Assembly: GCA_937928165.1 (NCBI GenBank)
Contig: CALFVT010000002.1
Location: 418,530 to 482,529 of the forward strand
Reading direction: 5' to 3'
Source: an uncultured Caulobacterales bacterium
GTDB taxonomy: Bacteria; Pseudomonadota; Alphaproteobacteria; Caulobacterales; Maricaulaceae
Length of the DNA stretch: 64,000 bases
In this document: piece after piece, positions 37,601-49,028 of the stretch
Numbering within the stretch: position 1 is the stretch's first letter
How the letters are laid out: the number at the start of each line of letters is the position of its first letter
Position numbers and translations under genes: made by a program
The notes under the pieces: model-generated
Databases searched by the model: none
Seen by the model: the letters and a program-made list of their open reading frames with translations, nothing else
What the model was told of the DNA's origin: nothing

Positions 37601-40600
37601 AAAATAACACGCCCGGTGCGCGGGCCTTTGAATTTCAAGTGATAGACCCCGCCGGGGTGACGGTTGCGACTTCGGCGATTACGGTGAACCGCGTTAATGA
37701 TGCGCCTGAGCCTGTGATTAATCCGGCCACAAGCAATGGGACTGTGGCTGAAGTAGGCAGCGGGGCAGAGACCGTCCCAATTGCGGTAGTTAATCCGGAT
37801 ACGGCGGCGAGTGTTGCGGCCCTTACGGGGGATGATGTGCGCGAGGCGATTGTGGGCGGCGCAAGCGCGGCGGACCTTGGATTAATTTCTGTGGCTGAAC
37901 TTTTGGCGCAGCTTGAAATCACAGATGCCGAGCAAGCTGAATTTGCGATTGGCGTTATTTTTGCCGATGAAAGCCAAGGACGTTTCCAATATGTGCGTAC
38001 GGGCGACGGCTTTGAAGATCATGAATTTACAGACTTCCAGCTTGGTGATCCGGATAATCTTGACCCTACCCCCGTCCCTGATGGGGAGGCCTTGCTGCTG
38101 GCGGCGGACACCTATATCCGTTTCTTGGCAGATCCTGGCTTTTTGGAGAGCGCAGCTTTAATATTCCGCATTTCGGATCTTTCCGTTGGAACGCCGTCTA
38201 ATCCGCCGTCAACCGTGGTTGATGATAGCGGCGGGGTTGCGCCGACCAATACTTCTTCATTATCATCTTCGGCCTTTATGGTTGATATTGCAGCCGACAC
38301 AGACGGTGATGGCATTATAAATGCTGAAGATATCGATTCAGATAATGATGGTATTTTAGATGTTGTAGAAGCGGGCTTAGTTCCCACGCCAGGTATTCTT
38401 GGCCAAGCTGATGCTTTTGATGAGGGCCCTGGGTTTTATCAAATTATAAATAACGGAACGATTGACGGTGAAGCTATCCAACCTGGCCAATTATTCTCAT
38501 TCAACCCCTTAACCGATAGCTATGTCCCTATCGGTGACCCAATTGGTTTTGATATTAACGCGACAGGATATGATCCTGATACAGACTTTATTTACGGTTT
38601 GGCACAGACGGATGGTGTTGACGCAGCCGGGAATATTGTCTTGGCGGATGATTTGATTAAAATTGATAGAGATGGTGAGGCTTTCCGTATCGGGCGACCT
38701 TCGGCGAATATCAACGCACAAATTGCCGGGACGATCTTTGACGGTATGTTAGTCGTTCGCTCTGGCGGGACACAAATTTCATTCCTTGATATTTCCGGCT
38801 CAGTCGGATCGATGGATGATCCCGTTACTTTAACTTTTAATTTAACAGAGTCTGTAGGTGGCGAGTTTTTAATTATCGATTCAATACTATATCAAATTCC
38901 TAATAATACGACCGGGACATTTTTACAATCCGTAGATCTTACGGGTGTTATGGATGGTGATACGTTAACTGTAAATCAAGCGCAAATTTTTGGTGATTTT
39001 CCAGCGGCCAGTAGTTTAGGATTATTCGGCGCAGGATGGACGGCGACTAACCCAGTCACGGGGGAACAAGAACTCTTCTTTAGCCGAAATAATACGGGTG
39101 AGATCTTCCGTATTAATGACTTTGACACCGCGAATCCGACAGCAGAATTCTTTTTACAAGGTGTTTCTACAGGTTCTAATGATGGTGCAGGGCCGCCAGA
39201 TCAAGCGCCGCCAACTCTAGATAATTTGCCAGATACAGACGGGGACGGTATTCCTGATTTCCTGGATATAGACAGTGATGATGACGGCATTACTGATACC
39301 ATCGAAGCCCAAACCACGGCAGGTTTCATAGCCCCAAGCGGCACAGGTAATCCGGATAATGGCGGCACATTTGTTGACGTCAACCGAGACGGGCTTGATG
39401 ATAATTTTGATGCGGGCCTCATTGCGGGCGGCCCGGCCAATGGGATTGGCTTAACCCCTGTAGATACAGACGGCCTTGGCCTCGCAGACTTCATTGACCC
39501 AGATAGTGATGATGATGGTATTTTAGACATTGATGAAAATGGTCTTGGGGTCACATTTGTGGCCGGCGATGTCGACGGCGATGGCCTTGCGGATGTGTTC
39601 GAACTTGCCATTGACGGCAATGCCAATGACGGGTTTATCGTCACAGAAAATATTGATGATCTTTTTAACGCGCCGAATGGATTTCTGCCCGATGCGGGCG
39701 GAGATGCGTCGATTGGCATGCCAATACCTCTTGTGAATGATCTGGACTTCCGTGATGTGAATGATGACCCTGTGGCCACAAATGACGGCCTTGGAAATAC
39801 GGTCTTTACAGTATCCGAAGACAGGATTGTGAATATTACGGCAGCTAACGGCGTGATTGCCAATGATAATGACCCTGACGGAGATAGCCTTACGGTCACC
39901 CGCGTGGCTACAGGTATAGATACACTTATTTTAAACAGCCTTGTTAATGGCACAGGCGTTGGGGCGGCCATTGCGGGGTCAAACGGCGGGCAGATTACGG
40001 TCAATACAGATGGCTCGATTACCTTTGACCCTAATGGTGATTTTGATAGCCTTCAGATTGGTGAGAGTGCGGTTACAAGTTTGGTTTACCAAATTGATGA
40101 TGGAAACGGCGGCACAGATACGGGGATTATTACCTTTACGGTTAACGGTGTGAATGATGCGCCTGTGGCCCAAGATGATAATGAAATCGTTAATGAAGAC
40201 GCCGTTTTATCAGATACGGTTCTGCTCGATAATGGCAACGGCGTTGATAGCGATATTGACGGGGACACACTTAATGTCACAGCTGTGAACGGCCAAGCCG
40301 CCGACGTTGGACAGCAAATTATATTGGCCTCCGGCGCGCTGCTGACGTTAAATGCGGATGGCCGTTATGAATATGATCCAAATGGTCAATTTGATGATCT
40401 TGCCAATGGCGAAACAGCCCTCGATAGCTTTACCTATGAGGTCAGTGACGGGAACGGCGGCGCAGATACGGCTACGGTTAATATCACCATTAACGGCGTG
40501 AATACAGCGCCGACGCTTGATAGTGATGGTGATAATAATAATGACCCGAATGATAACGGCGGCTTTGAAACGGTTTATACAGAAAACCAAATCGGTGCGA

Positions 40601-43600
40601 CCTTTATTGTCGATAGTGATGTTACCATTTCAGATGCGGAAGACAATATTGTTGAGGCCCGCATTACGCTCACCGGACTGGCGGGAGATCAATTAGGTAT
40701 TGATTCAAGTATATTAAATCCGCTCGGTATTAGCACGTCAATTATTGGCGGTGGAACAACCATTTTAGCCGCCGACGGCAGCTTGACGATTGTACTCACC
40801 TCTGCCTCGCCTTTGACTAATGAGCAATGGGAGCAAGCCCTTAGAGCCGTACAGTTTATTGCCGATAGCGATACGCCGGAGCGGCCTGTAGAAGCGGCGC
40901 GCCAAATTGACATTACACTTGTTGATGAAGACGGCGGCGCGAGCCCGTCAGTGCAAACAGTGATTAATGTTACTGAGATTAATGACGTGCCTGACCTTGA
41001 TCTTGATGATGGGAATACCGGCGGAATAAATGCGGGTAATTATCAAGCGAATTTTACCGAGGGTAATGGCCCCATTGGGGTGACAGCGGATGTTGTCATT
41101 AATGATCTGGATGATACAGATCTAGTTGAGGCAGTCGTAACGTTTGATAACCCGCAAGCGCAAGATCAGCTCTTTGTCAACGGCGTGCTTGTCTATGATA
41201 ACGGCGTTTTAATTGAAACGGCAGGCGCGGTGAACGGCACGCTTTATACGGTGCAAATCGATATGACCGGCCGTGCGATTATTACCTTTAGCGGCGAAGC
41301 CTCTCTCAGTGATTATGAATCCTTCTTTGAGGCGATTAGTTTTAATAATAACTCTGAGACGCCGGATGAAACGGTGCGTGAATTTGGCTTTGTGATTATG
41401 GACCGGGAAAACATCTCTAGCGAACGCCGGGCGATGATTTCAATTATGCCGGTGAATAGCGGCCCCAATGCGCAAGGCAATAATGTTAATACTGATGCGG
41501 ATAGTTTATTATCGGGCAATGTCATTACGGATATTGACCCCGTTAACGGCGCAGATAGTGACCCGGAAGGGGATAGCCTTAACGTGATTGAAGTGGACGG
41601 CGTTCCCGCTAGTGTTGATACGCAGGTTATGCTGGCCTCTGGCGCTTTGCTCACGGTGAATGTGGATGGGTCTTATGACTATGATCCAAATGGTGTTTTT
41701 GATAGCCTTGCGGTAGGGGAGACCGCAGTGGATAGCTTTAGCTATACTGTCTCTGACGGTAATGGCGGTACGGATATAGCTGTTGTCAATATTTCAATTA
41801 ATGGGGTGAATGATGCGCCTCAGACTATTGCGCCCGCGAACCCCGGTGATCCGGTCATTCCTAACCAGACGGGATCTGATGGGGAGAGTTTTACGCCCCT
41901 TGATCTTACGCCCTTCTTTACGGACCCAGATATAAGTGACGTTTTAACCCTAAATATTGCCGCAGCGGACTTACCAAGCGGGCTTAGCTTTGACCCCGCT
42001 ACAGGGCTAATAACAGGCACGCCCAGCGCCGATGCCAGCCAAGGCGGGCCAAATGGTGACGGTGTTTATATTATCACGGTGACAGCCGATGATGGGAACG
42101 GCGGCGCCGTTATGACGGATGTGCAAATTACAATTTCTAATCCCGGCCCAGCGGCGGAAGATGATGGCTTTACGACCACAGAAGACACCGCCGCTATTTC
42201 GGGCAATGTTATTACAGGTGATAACGGGAACGGCGCAGATAGCGACCCAGACGGCGATAGCTTGGCGGTGACGCAGGTAAACGGTGATGCGGCCAATATT
42301 GGTCAAGCCATTGCCGGGACGAATGGTGGTTTGTTTACCATTAACAGTGACGGCAGCGTAAGTTTTGAAACCAATGGTGAGTTCGACTCCCTTGACGTGG
42401 GTGAAAGCCTGACAACTGAAATCACCTATCAAGTCAGTGACGGTGAGGGCGGTTTTGATACAGCGACATTAACCGTGACAGTCACGGGCGAGAATGATGC
42501 GCCCATGGTGATTGATCCGAATGATCCTAATAACCCGAACCCAAGCGTGCCGAATCAATCGGGTACTGATAATGCACCGCTGACGCCGCTTGATGCCTCT
42601 AACTATTTTACAGATGTCGACGGTGAGGTGAACCTCTTTGCCCTTGAGGGCGCGCCAAGCTGGCTTGAGATTGACCTCTTTACAGGGGTGATTACAGGCA
42701 CGCCGCCCAGTGATGCCAGCCAAGGCGGGCCCAATGGCGACGGAACCTATCCGGTGACTTTACTCGTGACAGATTTTGACGGTGCGGAAACGCGGGTGAC
42801 GATTAATTTCGTGATTGGTAACCTTGCGCCGGATGCGCAAAATGATAATCTGTCTGCCCATGAAGACGGCCCGGTTATATCTGGCTCTTTATTTGCGGAT
42901 AATGGTAACGGCATGGATAGTGATCCGGACGGGGATGATATTACTGTCTCTGCGGTCAATGGCCAAGCGGGTAATATCGGCCAGACGATTGCAGGGGATA
43001 ATGGCGGGCTGTTCACTGTCAATGCTGATGGTAGCTATAGTTTTGATGCCAATGGTGACTTTGAAGGACTGGACGCCGGAGAAACCGCTGTCACGACCCT
43101 GAGCTATACGATTAGTGATGGTAATGGCGGATTTGATACGGCCCTTGTGAGCGTGACCATTAACGGCGCGAATGATGCGCCGGAACTTGTTGACCCCAAT
43201 GATCCGAATAATCCAAACCCAGATGCGGCCAGCCTTATTCCGGCGCAAAGCGGTGATGATAGCGAACCTATTACGCCGCTTGACGTGAGCCCGTTCTTTA
43301 CGGATGTGGACGACGAACCGCTAAACTTTAGCCTGAGTAATGCACCAAGCTGGCTATCTATTGACCCGCTTACAGGAGAGATTACAGGTACGCCGCCGGC
43401 GGATGCCTCCCAAGGGGGCGTCAATGGTGACGGCGAATATGTGATCACGGTGACAGCGCAAGACCCAGACGGGGAGAGCATAAGTGCCGAGGTGAGTTTT
43501 ACCATCTCAAATCCTGCGCCAACCGCGCAAGATGATAGTTTAGCCACAAGCGAAGATGCTGTGCTATCTGGCTCTTTACTGGCTGATAACGGAAGCGGCG

Positions 43601-46600
43601 CAGATGTTGATCCTGACGGCGATGTGATCACAATTAGTGAAGTCAACGGCATAGCCCTTGTATCGGGCGCAGCTATGACCCTGCCAAGCGGGGCGATTGT
43701 GACAGTCAATGCAGACGGGAGTTATGATTATGACCCGAACGGTCAGTTTGAAGGCCTCGACGCCGGAGAGACGGCCCTTGATAGTTTCACCTATCAAATC
43801 AGTGACGGTGAAGGCGGCTTTGATACGGCGGTTGTAACAATCACCATTGAAGGCGTGAATGATGCTCCAAATGTTGACGGTAGCGTGCTTGCTGCCCAGA
43901 TGGGCCGTGATAGCGAGCCTGTGACGCCGCTGGATACATCTCTGGCTTTTGATGACATTGACGGCGAAGATTTAACGTTCACAGCCGATAACCTGCCCGA
44001 TGGTTTAATGATTGACCCCGATACGGGCATTATCACAGGGACGCCGCCAAGTGATGCTTCCCAAGGCGGGCCCAATGGCGACGGTGTTTATGTGGTGACG
44101 ATTACGGCCACCGACCCTGACGGCGCGATGGTGACAACCACGGTGGTTTATAATATTGCTAACCCTGCGCCTGTTGTAGATGCGGCGGTGGCTGATAGCT
44201 CTGTCGTTGACGGAGAAGCGGTGATGATTACGCCGTCTATTTCTGACCCTGATGGGGATGATTTAACTTACTCTGTCAGCGGGCTTCCGTCTGGCTTGTC
44301 GATTGATCCTGTTACGGGGGAAATTACCGGCGTAGTTGATAATTCCGCGAGCCAAGGCGGGCCCAATGGGGATGGTGTTTACACTGTGACCATTACCGCT
44401 GATGACGGCGAGGGCGGCGTGATTACAGATACATTCGAGATCACTGTCTCTAATCCCGTGCCAACGGCGGAAGATGATGCGAACACAGCGTCTGAAAACA
44501 CTCCTGTGAATGGCAATGTTCTGGATAATGACACCGACCCAGACGGAGATGATTTAATTGTCTCACAGGTTAACGGCGATGAGGCCAATATCGGCCAACC
44601 GGTAGGGGGTGATAATGGTGGCAGCTTTACCCTGAATGCGGACGGTTCTTATAGCTTTGATCCGGGCGCAGACTTTGAAGGCCTTGATGTTGGCGAGACG
44701 GCCACAACGATGATTACCTATCAGGTTAGTGACGGTGAGGGCGGTTTTGATATGGCGACATTAACTGTCACGGTGACAGGCGAGAATGATGCGCCGACTG
44801 TAGCTATGTTGCCGCCGGGACAAAGCGGAGAAGATGGCCAACCTATCACCCCGCTCGACACTGCGCCTTTCTTTGATGATATTGATGGTGAAGTGCTGAG
44901 CTTTACAGCAGACGGCTTGCCGAGCGGACTTATGATTGACCCCGATACAGGCATTATCACTGGTACCCCAAGTGGGGATGCCTCCCAAGGCGGCGCCAAT
45001 AGTGACGGCGTTTATACTGTGACGATTACTGCTACAGACCCTGACGGTCAAATGGTCACCACCACCTTGACCTATACAGTCACCAACCCCGCGCCTGTTG
45101 TGGACACGGCGGTGGCCGATAGCTCTGTCGTTGACGGTGAGGCGGTGACGATTACCCCGTCCATTTCTGATCCTGATGGGGATGATTTGACTTACTCCGT
45201 CAGCGGCCTTCCGGACGGCCTGTCGATTGATCCTATGACGGGCGAGATTACCGGCGTGGTTGATAACTCTGCGAGCCAAGGCGGGCCCAATGGGGATGGT
45301 GTTTACACTGTGACCATTACCGCTGATGACGGCGAGGGCGGCGTGATTACAGATACATTCGAGATCACTGTCTCTAATCCCGTGCCGATTGCAGCGAATG
45401 ATGTGATTTCAACCCCTGAAGACACGCCGGTTACGGTTAACGTCTTAAGTAATGATACAGATCCTGATAATGACGGCATGTCTGTGATTGATACGGCGGC
45501 CTTGCCGGACGGAACCCTTATTCCGATTGGCATTCCTACCGTGATTGCAGAAGGTATCTTGACGGTCAATGCAGATGGCAGGGTCGAGTTTGAACCGGCG
45601 CCTAATTTCAATGGCCCACTAACCTTTGGCTATACCTTAAGTGACGGCGAAGGCGGCGTAGACGTGGCGACAGTCACGATTAATGTTACGCCGGTCAACG
45701 ATGCGCCGATCCCGATTGACCCTTCTCAGCCGGCTGTTGACCCGGACACACATCCGCAGCCAACAGACCCGGATAATCCGCGCGTGGCCCCATTTGATCC
45801 GAATGATTTCATTCCGGCCCAAGAGGGAGAAGACGGTGCGCCGCAGGCTCCGTTTGATCTGACGCCATATTTTGGTGACCCAGACGCCGAAGATGATGTG
45901 AGCGTGAGTGTTGATCCTTCCACGCTTCCGCCAGGGCTAAGTTTTGACGGAACCTCTCTTGTCGGTACGCTTGATCCTGCCGCGAGCCAAGGCGGGCCAA
46001 ACGGCGACGGCGTTTATGTTATTGCTGTGACGGCAACAGATGAAAGCGGCGCAAGCTTTACCACATTTGTGACTTACCGCATTGCTAATCCGGCGCCTGT
46101 TGTCGATATGCCCATTGGCTCCCATGAAGCTTTGGATAACGGCATTGTCTCAATTACGCCGTCTATCACAGACCCGGACGGAGATGAGTTAACCTATAGC
46201 GTGGACGGCCTGCCGAGCGGTCTTGTGATTGACCCAGTGACGGGGGAAATTAGCGGCGTTGTTGATAATTCCGCCAGTCAAGGCGGGCCGAACGGCGATG
46301 GTGTTTACACCGTTACGCTTACTGCGGATGACGGCGAAGGCGGTGTGGTTACAGATGTATTTATTATTTCTGTGAGTAACCCCGCGCCGATAGCTGTCGA
46401 TGACGGGCCTATTACCGTTATCGAAGATACCCCTGTGGTTATTGATCTGCTTGGTAATGATACAGACCCAGACGGAGATGATCTTGTGATCACGGATATT
46501 AACGGTACTCCCGTTAATCCGGGTGATGTCATAGCCCTTCCGAGCGGAGGTGAGATTATTGTTAATTCAGATGGCAGCGTGACTTATACGCCGCTTGAAA

Positions 46601-47904
46601 ACAGCAATGAGCCTGATAGCTTTACCTATACGGTCAGTGACGGGGAAGGCGGCAGCGATACGGCCAGTGTCGATATTGTAATCACGCCCGTTAATGATGC
46701 CCCTAGCTTAAACGGCGTCGCCCTAGAGCCGCGTGTGAATATTGACGGCGAGTATATTGATCCGGTTAATGTCAGCGGCCCATTTGAAGACGTTGATCGT
46801 GACGTGCTTGTATTTAGCGCGGATAATCTACCGCCGGGGCTCATGATTGATCCTGTAACGGGCATTATTTCCGGCACATTAGACGGCTCGGCGAGTGTTG
46901 ATGGCCCTTATGAGGTTGTCATTACGGCCACAGACCCTGACGGCGAGTCCATATCTGTGAGCTTTATTTGGACCGTTGATAATGTGCCGCCCGTGGTGAT
47001 TGCGCCGCTTGCGCCGCAGGATTTCACCACAGCCGATGAGGTTAATATCTCTGTTGCTGATATTATCAATGATGCAGATGGGGATGATTTAACCTTCACG
47101 GCGGACAACCTCCCCGCAGGCCTCTCCATTGACCCCGCGGCGGGCATCATTACTGGAACGGCCCAAGAAGAAGGTGTGTTTACGGTGGTGATTACCATTG
47201 ATGACGGCGAGGGCGGGCAAGTTCAAACCAGCCTAACTTTGGATGTCCTTCAAAACGGGTTTATTATTCCTGATAATGGGTTTGGGGTGAATGCCAAAGA
47301 TGCGCTGCTTGAGACGGCAGACAAAACGCCGCTTTTAGAGGCCTTAGATGGCGTTGGGGATGTGCCGATTGTGCTGCGTGATTTCTTTGCTGAGCGCTCT
47401 ATTATGCGGGAGCTATTTGAGCCGATTGATCGCCGTGTAGGTTTATCAGCAGGGCTGCTTGCGCCTTATTTAGGGGATGCCTTGGCGGTTAAAGTGCCGG
47501 GCATAGATCATGACTGCGGCTATCTGGTGATGGAAACGCTCGGGAAGGATCATGTTATTACCGTGCAATTTACTTCGGCGCTTGAGACATTCTGCGGCGT
47601 GGCTGTGACCTCGCTTGATGTTACGCTGGGTAATGGCCGCAGCTTGCCAGACTGGGTTGAGCGGACAGGACATGTCTTGCACGTCCAGCCGCAGCCGGGA
47701 CAAGATAGCTTACAGCTCCGTATCCGCGCCGTCTTAGATAATGGCCGCACGGTTGTAATGAACGGTGAGATTGATTTGGGTACAGCACAAATTACGGAAA
47801 CAAGCCGCGCATCTGCGAGCTTATCATCTTTCTCAGATCAGCTCTTAGGGGAAGTCCTAGAGCTCTCCCCGCAGCAAGATGAGCTCGTCAAAGCTTTAGC
47901 TTAG
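31639..47904 (+). CDS. Giant LEPR-XLL surface protein with TSP3, cadherin/VCBS-like and Ig-like repeats
   Basis: 5421 residues from ATG 31639 (GGAAGAGAG 5 bases upstream; the frame opens 10 codons earlier). No Sec signal is present. Residues 35-46 read [12 protein letters not shown], the LEPR-XLL signature of giant exported proteins. Asp-rich TSP3-like calcium motifs lie near bases 33280, 34026, 34270, 38300, 39238 and 39466. VCBS-like units are at 35330-37690, a carbohydrate-binding-like domain at 36280-36780 and a propeller-like segment at 38430-39180. From 39760 to about 47270, cadherin-like (NDAPVAQDD...) units alternate with Ig-like ([13 protein letters not shown]...) units. A non-repetitive end of about 215 residues holds the only two cysteines I found. 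No RTX nonapeptides are visible. It is probably a calcium-stiffened adhesin or surface-layer protein exported by the neighbouring genes. Confidence 0.9.
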   Translation: MSKSKKTPQDLKTALEQNISRSALTQAQKSMGLSALEPRILLDAAAVVTGAEAIADNLLQDQTEAALGRLMGHEASDNSPRFDITEHDLDLSFEDIRALSPTALNEAGVKPDAPQYDLLVEDDFHTIKGGDIKNSQDVFSTIKSQAAPDSRDLNTIKPSPPSDGLLVHVNNVFDPNIEPQDALPLSGQQTDSEDLSDQDIFARFRLDLDNSANYETMSLLNSPQVIGGDLTLDGGSLNARGPVDIFDPNLPVTTDNGNPPASPNDEGFEGHRLDLDRSSQIEATAPPAPQNAASDTLNFTNGEFRVFVSGNNTDGSGFQDNGFAETITALGGTLTVLDNGNEFDVTGASGDGSADVSTVSFQNGSARFSSSFTTTDRAEFRTTTASNFFTGDSGEGIFIDPEQGGTAGDFYDVIIDFDTPVNAFSLDLVDIFDTIITGQGNTATPVLRYEVIADGEVLAVLRSPLLGDDNTGVIEVLDAEGNVQGTIIAGQNLENTIGFVTMNTVDNVTIRHIIESGTILSTARDPHGIDNIAFSTDISANDPPAVDTDGDGVNDDVDVDDDNDGILDVNEGLRVVDGFTIGEAVLTENGDGSGSFDIPVFDSLGQEIGSLELNYTGFTGDGSTNGSNGTNPNSFFTPILNVGLVDNNIAFQLIYSLPNVNNHNFSYTVTSSGLDFTGAEHNVQGQALQGGGPPGRVESGRYTLVHTLSDDPIALTAGGSAHTVGGVGVALGADLADGTEILRNSGRNANRQFNVGFDLLSGETYGVNALLNNGRAEGIENTTFVFSAFVSAQADSDFDGDGIANQLDIDSDNDGITDNIEAQSTNGFIAPSGRAGTADFIDLNRDGLDDNYDDRTVTAATSAASAGAGNGAGLSPVDTDSDGDADYLDINSDNEGGNDTVESGLGSDIATGLSNSGTDADGDGLFDIFDAQNGTDANDGFNVNESIATGAAALPDADNDANGGVPLSEDVDFRDSVTTNETPTIDLDVLNDPTIEPDANSGFTPLNISAPIDIITDANGNTVSATYSGVAVVNGVTIDLIATLNSLEIIEPSTGSNPVSEFRFGTTPFTTDQNDPNFGLLNANNTIPGDFGRANVTYRLVNQETGNPVPLTFTVIFGDFDGNASTGNAERIIVNTADIDAFILEDGAGSANDDGTPGTDILLSQSEINGETFLTFAGGDNDPTPRIEDTGNAVQLVFSNTSEFTVTLERDNSGRNIGFNAQVANIFGTPVIEDTNANFENVFIEGSDPVNVAAQSADVDDIMEGDINLLTIMPGNIADGDAEILNFNGDNNSTVSLALDGSDTDQQALVIGGTDVFIQYDNGVINITAQDGGVIPQGDLDALIRAITYENISTEPSEGAGSDRTLTFNVTDSGGLVSNDAVSTITVIGVEANPPILDLNSAASLEDTDRDFSAEFIAGSDAVTIVDIDGDALDGEQINGFSELRITPTSALPDGADEILQIAGVDIPLNADITHSGVVLAGVSTVFDITYRDGVISVREVGGGIISNADFDALLRSAAYRNLAATPSDAAARTFDFQAVQFDPSRVVIDFEELTPGTQATAEQIGSDPYWASAAAQNGQIQDADNAGPFNQTLANNADGTYLFHNTGGNVPNDQRIIFGRDNIPVEANQDYTVSLDIGRQNRFSAGPFEVLINGQSIGIIDVNSGPIQDWQTLTFNFNSGDASEINFQLRNTSVNGTGNDFGIDNIIFERDPLILSNIATSTVNIIANVAPDAQDDSFSINENPEAGTSEVGVITNGDLFADNGSGIDSDVNNDPLTITQINGEDITGGEVITLTSGALLTIRTDGSFDYDPNGAFDSLDTGEMATDSFVYTLSDGTATDTAVVTITIDGDNDTPIIDLNGAADGTDFADVFVEDQPGQPLANLLSFDAVVQDDEDNIAQVTIIPSLPIVNDGAAEFLRIDSSGIDLSIRLSDGEVIANTPLIFGDTTFDVAVIGGEIIITNADGGTFNSDDLEGFLRLLAYQNTDQNNTPGARAFEFQVIDPAGVTVATSAITVNRVNDAPEPVINPATSNGTVAEVGSGAETVPIAVVNPDTAASVAALTGDDVREAIVGGASAADLGLISVAELLAQLEITDAEQAEFAIGVIFADESQGRFQYVRTGDGFEDHEFTDFQLGDPDNLDPTPVPDGEALLLAADTYIRFLADPGFLESAALIFRISDLSVGTPSNPPSTVVDDSGGVAPTNTSSLSSSAFMVDIAADTDGDGIINAEDIDSDNDGILDVVEAGLVPTPGILGQADAFDEGPGFYQIINNGTIDGEAIQPGQLFSFNPLTDSYVPIGDPIGFDINATGYDPDTDFIYGLAQTDGVDAAGNIVLADDLIKIDRDGEAFRIGRPSANINAQIAGTIFDGMLVVRSGGTQISFLDISGSVGSMDDPVTLTFNLTESVGGEFLIIDSILYQIPNNTTGTFLQSVDLTGVMDGDTLTVNQAQIFGDFPAASSLGLFGAGWTATNPVTGEQELFFSRNNTGEIFRINDFDTANPTAEFFLQGVSTGSNDGAGPPDQAPPTLDNLPDTDGDGIPDFLDIDSDDDGITDTIEAQTTAGFIAPSGTGNPDNGGTFVDVNRDGLDDNFDAGLIAGGPANGIGLTPVDTDGLGLADFIDPDSDDDGILDIDENGLGVTFVAGDVDGDGLADVFELAIDGNANDGFIVTENIDDLFNAPNGFLPDAGGDASIGMPIPLVNDLDFRDVNDDPVATNDGLGNTVFTVSEDRIVNITAANGVIANDNDPDGDSLTVTRVATGIDTLILNSLVNGTGVGAAIAGSNGGQITVNTDGSITFDPNGDFDSLQIGESAVTSLVYQIDDGNGGTDTGIITFTVNGVNDAPVAQDDNEIVNEDAVLSDTVLLDNGNGVDSDIDGDTLNVTAVNGQAADVGQQIILASGALLTLNADGRYEYDPNGQFDDLANGETALDSFTYEVSDGNGGADTATVNITINGVNTAPTLDSDGDNNNDPNDNGGFETVYTENQIGATFIVDSDVTISDAEDNIVEARITLTGLAGDQLGIDSSILNPLGISTSIIGGGTTILAADGSLTIVLTSASPLTNEQWEQALRAVQFIADSDTPERPVEAARQIDITLVDEDGGASPSVQTVINVTEINDVPDLDLDDGNTGGINAGNYQANFTEGNGPIGVTADVVINDLDDTDLVEAVVTFDNPQAQDQLFVNGVLVYDNGVLIETAGAVNGTLYTVQIDMTGRAIITFSGEASLSDYESFFEAISFNNNSETPDETVREFGFVIMDRENISSERRAMISIMPVNSGPNAQGNNVNTDADSLLSGNVITDIDPVNGADSDPEGDSLNVIEVDGVPASVDTQVMLASGALLTVNVDGSYDYDPNGVFDSLAVGETAVDSFSYTVSDGNGGTDIAVVNISINGVNDAPQTIAPANPGDPVIPNQTGSDGESFTPLDLTPFFTDPDISDVLTLNIAAADLPSGLSFDPATGLITGTPSADASQGGPNGDGVYIITVTADDGNGGAVMTDVQITISNPGPAAEDDGFTTTEDTAAISGNVITGDNGNGADSDPDGDSLAVTQVNGDAANIGQAIAGTNGGLFTINSDGSVSFETNGEFDSLDVGESLTTEITYQVSDGEGGFDTATLTVTVTGENDAPMVIDPNDPNNPNPSVPNQSGTDNAPLTPLDASNYFTDVDGEVNLFALEGAPSWLEIDLFTGVITGTPPSDASQGGPNGDGTYPVTLLVTDFDGAETRVTINFVIGNLAPDAQNDNLSAHEDGPVISGSLFADNGNGMDSDPDGDDITVSAVNGQAGNIGQTIAGDNGGLFTVNADGSYSFDANGDFEGLDAGETAVTTLSYTISDGNGGFDTALVSVTINGANDAPELVDPNDPNNPNPDAASLIPAQSGDDSEPITPLDVSPFFTDVDDEPLNFSLSNAPSWLSIDPLTGEITGTPPADASQGGVNGDGEYVITVTAQDPDGESISAEVSFTISNPAPTAQDDSLATSEDAVLSGSLLADNGSGADVDPDGDVITISEVNGIALVSGAAMTLPSGAIVTVNADGSYDYDPNGQFEGLDAGETALDSFTYQISDGEGGFDTAVVTITIEGVNDAPNVDGSVLAAQMGRDSEPVTPLDTSLAFDDIDGEDLTFTADNLPDGLMIDPDTGIITGTPPSDASQGGPNGDGVYVVTITATDPDGAMVTTTVVYNIANPAPVVDAAVADSSVVDGEAVMITPSISDPDGDDLTYSVSGLPSGLSIDPVTGEITGVVDNSASQGGPNGDGVYTVTITADDGEGGVITDTFEITVSNPVPTAEDDANTASENTPVNGNVLDNDTDPDGDDLIVSQVNGDEANIGQPVGGDNGGSFTLNADGSYSFDPGADFEGLDVGETATTMITYQVSDGEGGFDMATLTVTVTGENDAPTVAMLPPGQSGEDGQPITPLDTAPFFDDIDGEVLSFTADGLPSGLMIDPDTGIITGTPSGDASQGGANSDGVYTVTITATDPDGQMVTTTLTYTVTNPAPVVDTAVADSSVVDGEAVTITPSISDPDGDDLTYSVSGLPDGLSIDPMTGEITGVVDNSASQGGPNGDGVYTVTITADDGEGGVITDTFEITVSNPVPIAANDVISTPEDTPVTVNVLSNDTDPDNDGMSVIDTAALPDGTLIPIGIPTVIAEGILTVNADGRVEFEPAPNFNGPLTFGYTLSDGEGGVDVATVTINVTPVNDAPIPIDPSQPAVDPDTHPQPTDPDNPRVAPFDPNDFIPAQEGEDGAPQAPFDLTPYFGDPDAEDDVSVSVDPSTLPPGLSFDGTSLVGTLDPAASQGGPNGDGVYVIAVTATDESGASFTTFVTYRIANPAPVVDMPIGSHEALDNGIVSITPSITDPDGDELTYSVDGLPSGLVIDPVTGEISGVVDNSASQGGPNGDGVYTVTLTADDGEGGVVTDVFIISVSNPAPIAVDDGPITVIEDTPVVIDLLGNDTDPDGDDLVITDINGTPVNPGDVIALPSGGEIIVNSDGSVTYTPLENSNEPDSFTYTVSDGEGGSDTASVDIVITPVNDAPSLNGVALEPRVNIDGEYIDPVNVSGPFEDVDRDVLVFSADNLPPGLMIDPVTGIISGTLDGSASVDGPYEVVITATDPDGESISVSFIWTVDNVPPVVIAPLAPQDFTTADEVNISVADIINDADGDDLTFTADNLPAGLSIDPAAGIITGTAQEEGVFTVVITIDDGEGGQVQTSLTLDVLQNGFIIPDNGFGVNAKDALLETADKTPLLEALDGVGDVPIVLRDFFAERSIMRELFEPIDRRVGLSAGLLAPYLGDALAVKVPGIDHDCGYLVMETLGKDHVITVQFTSALETFCGVAVTSLDVTLGNGRSLPDWVERTGHVLHVQPQPGQDSLQLRIRAVLDNGRTVVMNGEIDLGTAQITETSRASASLSSFSDQLLGEVLELSPQQDELVKALA
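44347..44462 (+). repeat. 116-bp perfect direct repeat, copy 1
   Basis: Identical base for base to 45271-45386, 924 bases (308 codons) downstream and in the same frame. It encodes the [20 protein letters not shown] part of an Ig-like unit and the following strand. Flanking sequence on both sides is similar but not identical. Confidence 0.95.
45271..45386 (+). repeat. 116-bp perfect direct repeat, copy 2
   Basis: Second identical copy of 44347-44462. A third related copy near 46266-46390 is clearly diverged. Confidence 0.95.
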
Positions 47905-47930
47905 ACGGCTTGTTAAGCCAAATTAAATTT

Positions 47931-47963
47931 AAGGCCGCACTCTCGTCGTGCGGCCTTTTTTTT
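47931..47963. terminator. Bidirectional rho-independent terminator
   Basis: Perfect 10-base stem AAGGCCGCAC / GTGCGGCCTT with loop TCTCGTC and a long T-tract on the plus strand; A/T bases also flank the other side. It ends the giant gene. The stop of the convergent EamA gene lies in its T-tract. Confidence 0.9.
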
Positions 47964-48822
47964 ATGATGACCTATGTGCGGGTTTAAGGGTGGTTATCAT
48001 TAGCCCGCCGAGGATAATTAAAGTAGCCACCAATAGCCGGGGGGTTAAAACTTCCCCTAAAACGGCCCAGCCCATAAAGGCGGCGAGGGGCGGGACGAGT
48101 AATTGGCAGACCCCTGCAATGGGGCGGCTGAGGCGCGGCAAAGCGGCATACCAAATAGCATAACCACAGCCCGATGTCACCGCGCCGGACATCACCGCAT
48201 AAAGAACCCCTTGGGCGGATATATGCGGCGAGATGAGAATAAAGCCTGTAAGGGGCAGGGCCATAAGGGCGGCGCGGGTGAAGTTCTGGGCGGTTAAAAT
48301 GAGCGGCGCTTGGGCTCCTCGTCCCAATAATGTATAACCCCCCCAGCCGATGCCCGATAAAGCCATCATGAAAATAGCCGTCCCGCCAGAGCCGCCGATT
48401 TGCGGCCAGACTAGATAAACAAAACCTGCAAAAGCTAAAACTGCGCCAAAGCCTTCGATAAGGTTAAGGCTTTTGCGGTATGCCGCCACCCCAAGGATAG
48501 TAAGCTGTACAGCGGTGAATAAACATAATGCCCCAAGGCCCGTATCTAGGCTGACATAGGCAAATGAAAACATTAACGCATAGAGCAAGAGCATGGTCGC
48601 CCCCCACCAAGACCCAGCCTTAGCTTTACAACGGGTTTCAAGCCGCAAGGCGAGTAAGATCATCAGCATAACCGCGCCGGATATAAGCCGTATTAGCGTA
48701 AATTCTATTGGGCCCATATGCGGTGAAATGAGCCCGGCGCGGGCTAAAAGGGAATTAGCCGCAAAGGCGGTGAGGGCCAAGCTTGTCAGGCCGATAAGGC
48801 GAAGATCAAATTGAAAGCTCAT
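47962..48822 (-). CDS. EamA/DMT-family transporter
   Basis: 286 residues, ten predicted membrane helices in two five-helix EamA halves, as in drug/metabolite transporters (GLTSLALTAFAANSLLARAG opens the first; the second half begins near ALSGIGWGGYTLLGRGA). The substrate cannot be read from sequence; candidates are amino acids or other metabolites. Its ATG overlaps the stop of the small gene upstream (ATGA), so the two are translationally coupled. Confidence 0.9.
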   Translation of the reverse strand: MSFQFDLRLIGLTSLALTAFAANSLLARAGLISPHMGPIEFTLIRLISGAVMLMILLALRLETRCKAKAGSWWGATMLLLYALMFSFAYVSLDTGLGALCLFTAVQLTILGVAAYRKSLNLIEGFGAVLAFAGFVYLVWPQIGGSGGTAIFMMALSGIGWGGYTLLGRGAQAPLILTAQNFTRAALMALPLTGFILISPHISAQGVLYAVMSGAVTSGCGYAIWYAALPRLSRPIAGVCQLLVPPLAAFMGWAVLGEVLTPRLLVATLIILGGLMITTLKPAHRSS

Positions 48823-49028
48823 CGATTACCCGTTTCGAAGCCGAGTAAATTAACAATATGGACTAAAACCATAAAGGCGGTAGCAAAGGCGGCCATGGCG
48901 AGGAATATCCACGGAATACGCCGCGGGCGAAGATCTCTGTTCTTCCCAAGCTGGCGGTTAAAGCCAAAAACCCCAAAGCCAATGAGTCCTAGAAAGATTA
49001 AACCGCTAATTAAAATATCATGGGACAT
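48819..49028 (-). CDS. Small two-helix membrane protein of unknown function
   Basis: 69 residues with two hydrophobic helices (about 6-23 and 39-62) separated by a basic, proline-containing loop (LGKNRDLRPRRIP). I recognise no family. It is credible as a gene because it is embedded in an overlapping run: its start lies 11 bases inside the end of the glycosyltransferase gene and its stop overlaps the EamA start by ATGA. It may assist either neighbour. Confidence 0.75.
   Translation of the reverse strand: MSHDILISGLIFLGLIGFGVFGFNRQLGKNRDLRPRRIPWIFLAMAAFATAFMVLVHIVNLLGFETGNR

Larger units (their letters stand above)
39760..47270 (+). repeat. Coding tandem array of cadherin-like and Ig-like units
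   Basis: Roughly 100-residue cadherin-like units (DGDxLxVxxVNG, YDPNGxFDxLxxGE, DGxGGxDTA) alternate with Ig-like units (PLDxxPxFxDxDGE, [18 protein letters not shown]). The [11 protein letters not shown] block recurs with little change. DNA identity is locally very high, pointing to recent unequal exchange. Confidence 0.85.

Noticed and set aside
31639..47904. RTX-type calcium repeats as sign of classical type I secretion
   Set aside because: I looked for GGxGxD nonapeptide runs, especially near the C-terminus, and found none. The Asp-rich motifs are TSP3-like and lie in the first half.
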